A stretch of DNA of 64,000 nt, from the NCBI GenBank assembly GCA_035578175.1, contig JAQMRL010000022.1, forward strand, positions 3,418,001 through 3,482,000, read 5' to 3'. Source of the DNA: Catonia carolina (lineage: Eukaryota > Arthropoda > Insecta > Hemiptera > Achilidae). Shown here piece by piece: positions 59,695 to 64,000 of the stretch. The notes under the pieces are model-generated. The model had not been told where the DNA came from and made no database searches. It was given only the letters and a program-made list of their open reading frames with translations. Position numbers and translations under genes: made by a program. Numbering within the stretch: the stretch's first letter is position 1; each line of letters opens with the position of its first letter.

Positions 59695-60028
59695 TTTTTA
59701 TTTATTTATTTATTTTTTTATTCCTAATGTGTGTACGTTGCAATCTGTTCAATTTAGAACAGTAAGCAACCCCATGACCCATTGAGATGAGGATGATATT
59801 ATATGACGTGTAAATGAGGTGTAGTTTTGTACAGACTCAGGCCGACCATTCCTGAGAGAGTATGGTTAATTGAAACCCAACCATCAAAGTACACCGGCAA
59901 CCACTGTCTAGTATTCAAATCCGTATAAAAGTAACTACCTTTGAACCAGGAACCTTCGTCTCCAAAAATCAGCTGTTAAACAGCTGACTAGCGGCGATGA
60001 CCTTACCCCTTGAACAACCAGGTGGGTT
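59695..60028 (-). repeat. tRNA-headed SINE, second family, best copy
   Basis: Minus strand: CCCACCTGGTTGTTCAAGGG, GTAAGGTCATCGCCGC, GGTTCAAAGGTAGTTAC, then a body shared with 22130-22438, ending in an A/T-rich run. It contains a small palindrome (CAGCTGTTTAACAGCTG). Confidence 0.75.
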
Positions 60029-61859
60029 AATTATCTACTTAAAATACAATCATAACTCCATTAGGTAATTACATGAATCTTTGTTCTAAACTAGTGAACC
60101 AATACATTTTTAAAAACAAATTATTGTTTTTGGCTAAATTAAGAAATTATTATTACTAACCAAAAATATTAGATATTAGACATTGTTGGTAAAAAGGAAA
60201 GATATCTTTTTTCATTAATGATATTAAATTACATTACCTCTAAAATTTAATATAAAAAGTAAGGTTGAGCTAAGTAACTCAAACTAAGCACATGGAAGAA
60301 ATATTTAGTTAAAGTTTTACAATTATTTTGTCAATTTCTTTAATGGTTTTAATGAAGATGTTTTTCCTATACTAAAGTTTAAGGCTGCATTTTAAAAATT
60401 TGGCAAAATAATGATTTTTTACAAGTTTAAATAATTAAAGTTCATGACTTTTCTTCATTACAGAAATTACACCGTGAGGGGAATGAACTTTCTCTTTACA
60501 CAGATGCACCGACAGATTGGAATTCAGAACCTAGAAACTACAATTTTGAGGTTTATAAAATAAAAAGTTACATCAAAATTGCAGGTTTTTTTATTAAATA
60601 AAAATTATTATTTATCATAGGTAAATTGAGAAATTAAAAGTAAAAATGAAGTTTACTTTAAGAAATGATGAACCTACTTATTTGCTTTAAAGAAACAATA
60701 GAAGTATAACCTATTTTTATTAATTTTGTTTTCGTTTGTAGTTTTATATTACTACGTTACTGAACTTAGATAAATATTACCTACGTTATCTTTATGAACA
60801 ACACACAAATAAACATTACATAATGATGACAAAAAGAAAAATACATTCAAACTCTTTCTTTATTATTCTGAAGTTCACAATACTGCAAATAAAAATAAAT
60901 ACTAGAAATTGGTTTGATAACATAAGTTGTTTACCTACAATCAACCCTAATCTACAACAAAGAAAATTATGTTGTTTTTGTAATGTGATGCTTTCTGTTA
61001 TAAATTATAATAATTTTTATACACTTGCAGATAAAATTATATTCATTAAAAGATGACTATGATCTAATTAAATAAAAAATTATTATATATTTCTTAATTT
61101 CTTAAATTTTTGGAAATATGGTGTTTGCATACTTTCTAATATACTTTGCCTAATGTAGGCATTAACTATAGGGCTAACTCACTACTTCATATTTTCAAAA
61201 TTGATATTGTGCTTACTTCAGGGTAAAATATAAAGTAAGTAAAGGGGAATGAAGATCTCAATCCTGGTAAACCAGTAAATTACTTAAAAAGGTATCTGTT
61301 CCTTCCTGAAAACTTCAGGTAATCTCCCTTACAAAATAGAAGAGATTCTTTTCTTTCAATAAATTCAGTTAAAAAGATTTTATATATTTATTTCTTTATG
61401 TTTAAATTAATACTATCTGACTTGTGCAAATTAATTTGCACAATATTACTAATTTACTCTTAACGACCAATTTCACAATCAAATTAACACACTTTTAGTT
61501 TTATTTCACAATGTTTTGCATCAGTGCTAGGCTATCTATCAAATGAAATATGCGCCTAAATAAACACTTCCTATCATCCTATAACAACCCTTCAAAACAA
61601 ACTTAAATTCACAATGTTGCCACCAGTGTAGTAGCGCCATTCAAACTTTAATTCAATAATTTTGTTATTCACTTCACAAGATCATGTTGCAACTTTTACC
61701 AATTTTCACTTTTTGATTTTTTTGCACAATTTTGAAAGAATCCTGTTCACAACCATGTAATTTTTTTAAATCAGTTCAGTAGAACTCTGTATTTAAAAAC
61801 AAACAGAATCTCCATTTGAAATACATTGATGAATAAATCTATATAATTCATCCTACAGC
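60029..61859. other. upstream DNA of the CD36-family gene
   Basis: AT-rich. The missing first exon of the receptor gene (a few codons ending one base into a codon, followed by a GT donor on the minus strand) should lie here or beyond the window; several weak candidate donors exist and I could not choose. No other feature recognised. Confidence 0.4.
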
Positions 61860-61965
61860 CTGAATTCAATCCTATTGTAAAAATATTTAATTTTTCACTG
61901 CCTTGTTACAGCTACTGTATCACTTGTTTTTTTATACATATTATTTTTTTATAACCTACTTTCGG
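61860..61965 (+). repeat. arm of the 35132-type foldback element
   Basis: Matches 35132-35235 (TTGTAAAAATATTTAATTTT, TGTTACAGCTACTGTATCAC) and breaks off where the LINE begins, so the LINE inserted into it or beside it. Confidence 0.6.
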
Positions 61966-64000
61966 GCTATAAAGGGCTTCTGTCGTCAACTGGAAGGAGA
62001 CCCCTTAATTCCTTTTACAAAAGGCTTAAGGGAACCAGCCGGGATAGAAGGCTAGTGTCCTATCCATACATTCACGTTGTGTGGCCTGTTAGTAACCATG
62101 TGACCGCTCATCAGCACGATAACCGGCTCATGGTGAACGGAACTGGAAGGGCTGCCCATTCCACCCTGGCAGACGGTGGCTTGGGGCACTCAGTCTGCCA
62201 ACCAAAAAGCTGAAAGCAACAGTAAACTACAGCTTTTTCTGTCTGACTAGAATTATCGTAAGGAAACTCCTTCATGTATGATTCTGGTTAGGCTTACTTA
62301 GTATATGCAGATCTTCAAGAACTTCGAGAACTTCAAAATATGAAAAATTTATGATGGCGTCCTCTCTGGTAAAACATTCCGGAGATAAACTAGTCCTCCA
62401 TTCGGATCTCCGGGCGAGGACTATCAGAGGGGACTTCATCAAAAAAATAAAAGTTTCTGAAATTCTGTGAGTTGGAACATGGAATGTTAGGAGTTTAAAA
62501 CAAACTGGTAGGTTAGAGAATTTAAAAAGGGAAATGGATAGGTTGAAGTTAGATATTGTAGGCATTGGTGAGGTACGCTGGGATGATGATCAAGACTTTT
62601 GGTCCGGGGATTATAGGGTTATTAACACTAAAGCCATCGGAGGGCAGGGCGGAGTGGGTCTAGTTATGAATAAAAAAATTGGACAAAGAGTGACTTACTA
62701 TAAGCAGTGTAGTGATAGGATTATCATGGTTAGAGTAGATACGAAACCAAAGTCTACCACTATAGTGCAGGTCTACATGCCTACGTCTTCACACAGAGAG
62801 GAAGAAATAGAACAAGTATATGAGGAATTAGATGAAGTAATAAAATATGTCAAGGGTGATGAAAATTTTATAGTTATGGGAGACTGGAATGCAGTAGTTG
62901 GAGAAGGAAAAGAAGGAAAGATAGTCGGAGAATATGGTCTAGGGAAGAGAAATGACAGAGGGAGTCGGCTGGTAGATTTCTGCTCCAAATATAATTTAGT
63001 GATAGGCAATACACTTTTTAAGAATCACAAAAGGAGGTTATACACTTGGATGATGCCAGGTGACAAGGGAAGATACCAAATAGATTACATAATGGTTAGA
63101 CAAAGATTCAGAAACCAGATTATGAACTGTAAAGCCTATCCAGGTGCAGACATAGGGAGTGATCATAACTTAGTAGTAATGGATAGCAGGCTTAAACTTA
63201 AAAAACTGAAGAAGGGACAGGGAAATGCTAGGTGGGATGTAGACAAACTAAGAGAACAAGACAACCAGGTAGGTTTCCAGGAGAGTATTCAAAAAGGGAT
63301 AGAAGAAAGAGGTAATGACACAGGAAATGTAGAGGAGGAGTGGATAAACTTCAAGGAGGTGGTAGTGAAAGCAGCGGAAGAATGGTTAGGACATACTAAA
63401 AGAAGAGGTAGGAAACCGTGGATTACTAATGATATTTTAGAACTGATGGATGAGCGAAGAAAATATAAAAACGCAAAGGACGAGAGAGGTAAAAGGCAAT
63501 ATTGCTACTTGAGAAATACCATAAACAAAAGGTGTAACAAAGCAAAGGAAGAGTGGATCAGAGCGAAATGTACGGACATTGAAAGTAAAATGGCAGTTGG
63601 TAAAGTGGACGCAGCTTATAGAAAAATAAGGGAAAACTTTGGAGAACGAAAGATGAAAGCTGTTAATTTACAAAGCGCAGGTGGTAAACCATTGTTGAAT
63701 GGCCAAGAGAGAGCTGAAAGATGGAAGGAATACGTAAATCAACTCTACATGGGAAAAGAATTAGAATATGATGCGATAGAACAAGAAACTGATGTTGAAG
63801 AAGATCAAAAAGGGGACCCTATACTACGAGAAGAATTCGATCGGGCACTTAAGGATATGAATATGAATAAGACACCAGGAATAGATAACATACCATCAGA
63901 ATTATTATTACGATGTGGCAAAGTTGCTCAAAACAAATTATACAAACTTGTGTGCAGAATGTATGAGAGTGGAGAGGTACCATCGGACTTTAAAAAAAAT
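61966..64000 (+). mobile_element. second LINE family, 5' part, runs off the window
   Basis: GC-richer leader from about 61966 to 62353, then an endonuclease/RT frame open to the right edge. It differs from the LINE at 52542 along its whole length and so is another family of the same general type. The left boundary is set by the end of similarity to the foldback arm and is approximate. Confidence 0.85.
62471..64000 (+). CDS. LINE endonuclease/reverse transcriptase, partial
   Basis: Open for 510 codons to the edge. It begins with an APE-type endonuclease (GTWNVRSLKQTG, GIGEVRWDDD, VMGDWNAVVG, QIDYIMVR, GSDHNLVV), then a linker with KPWITNDILELMDERR, and reaches the start of the RT (NKTPGIDNIPSELLL). 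A probable start is ATG 62354, but a TGA at 62468-62470 separates that Met from the endonuclease. This copy is therefore interrupted early unless translation starts downstream. The normal length would be about 1000 codons; two thirds may be here or beyond the edge. Confidence 0.87.

Noticed and set aside
1..64000. CRISPR arrays, bacterial operons or viral gene clusters
   Set aside because: No regularly spaced short repeats with unique spacers and no prokaryotic gene layout were seen; split genes and elements are all of animal type.

Overview
The window looks like a piece of an insect nuclear genome. It is AT-rich, its genes are split by long introns, and most of the space is transposon debris. 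Three host genes can be built by hand from splice junctions, reading phase and family motifs. No RNA gene, CRISPR array or bacterial-type operon was seen. The species cannot be named from sequence alone; a neopteran insect (hemipteroid type) is an inference from the element mix and gene structure.

Host genes. (1) 985-8512, minus: the 5' part of an annexin gene. Three exons cover the start codon, annexin repeat 1 and most of repeat 2; the rest lies left of the window. Its first exon encodes what reads as a signal peptide, which is unusual because annexins are normally cytosolic. (2) 23113-31314, plus: a complete six-exon Fic gene (457 aa, FICD/HYPE type), the ER enzyme that AMPylates and deAMPylates the chaperone BiP. 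Its membrane anchor, TPR region, inhibitory glutamate and HPFxDGNGR active site are all present. (3) 43766-59242, minus: a CD36/scavenger receptor class B gene in nine exons, complete except for the short N-terminal exon. Genes 2 and 3 converge; genes 1 and 2 are divergent and are separated by a retrotransposon.

Mobile DNA, left to right. The annexin introns hold non-LTR (LINE) relics, SINE pieces, a small Tigger-like MITE and a palindrome. Positions 12074-21014 are a whole BEL/Pao LTR retrotransposon on the minus strand. Its two 842-bp LTRs look identical and it has a 5-bp target duplication, so it is young, yet its gag-protease-RT reading is broken in three places, one of them a stop codon inside the protease active site. 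Introns of Fic carry a large inverted repeat and a piggyBac-like MITE with a SINE inside it. The 12-kb gap between Fic and the CD36-family gene holds two mariner remnants, two foldback elements, a 41-bp minisatellite, a Tigger-type deletion derivative and a Jockey-like relic. The CD36-family introns contain a nearly intact 3.46-kb LINE (11-bp target duplication, one 984-codon frame with two stops) nested in an older LINE relic, two truncated LINE copies with target duplications, and several SINEs. A second LINE, its frame open to the edge, runs off the right end.

No new multi-gene system was found. The observations most worth testing are the signal-peptide annexin, the recent but protease-broken BEL copy, the NAGNAG splice acceptor in Fic, the foldback elements, and a 3' tail shared by SINEs with different heads.
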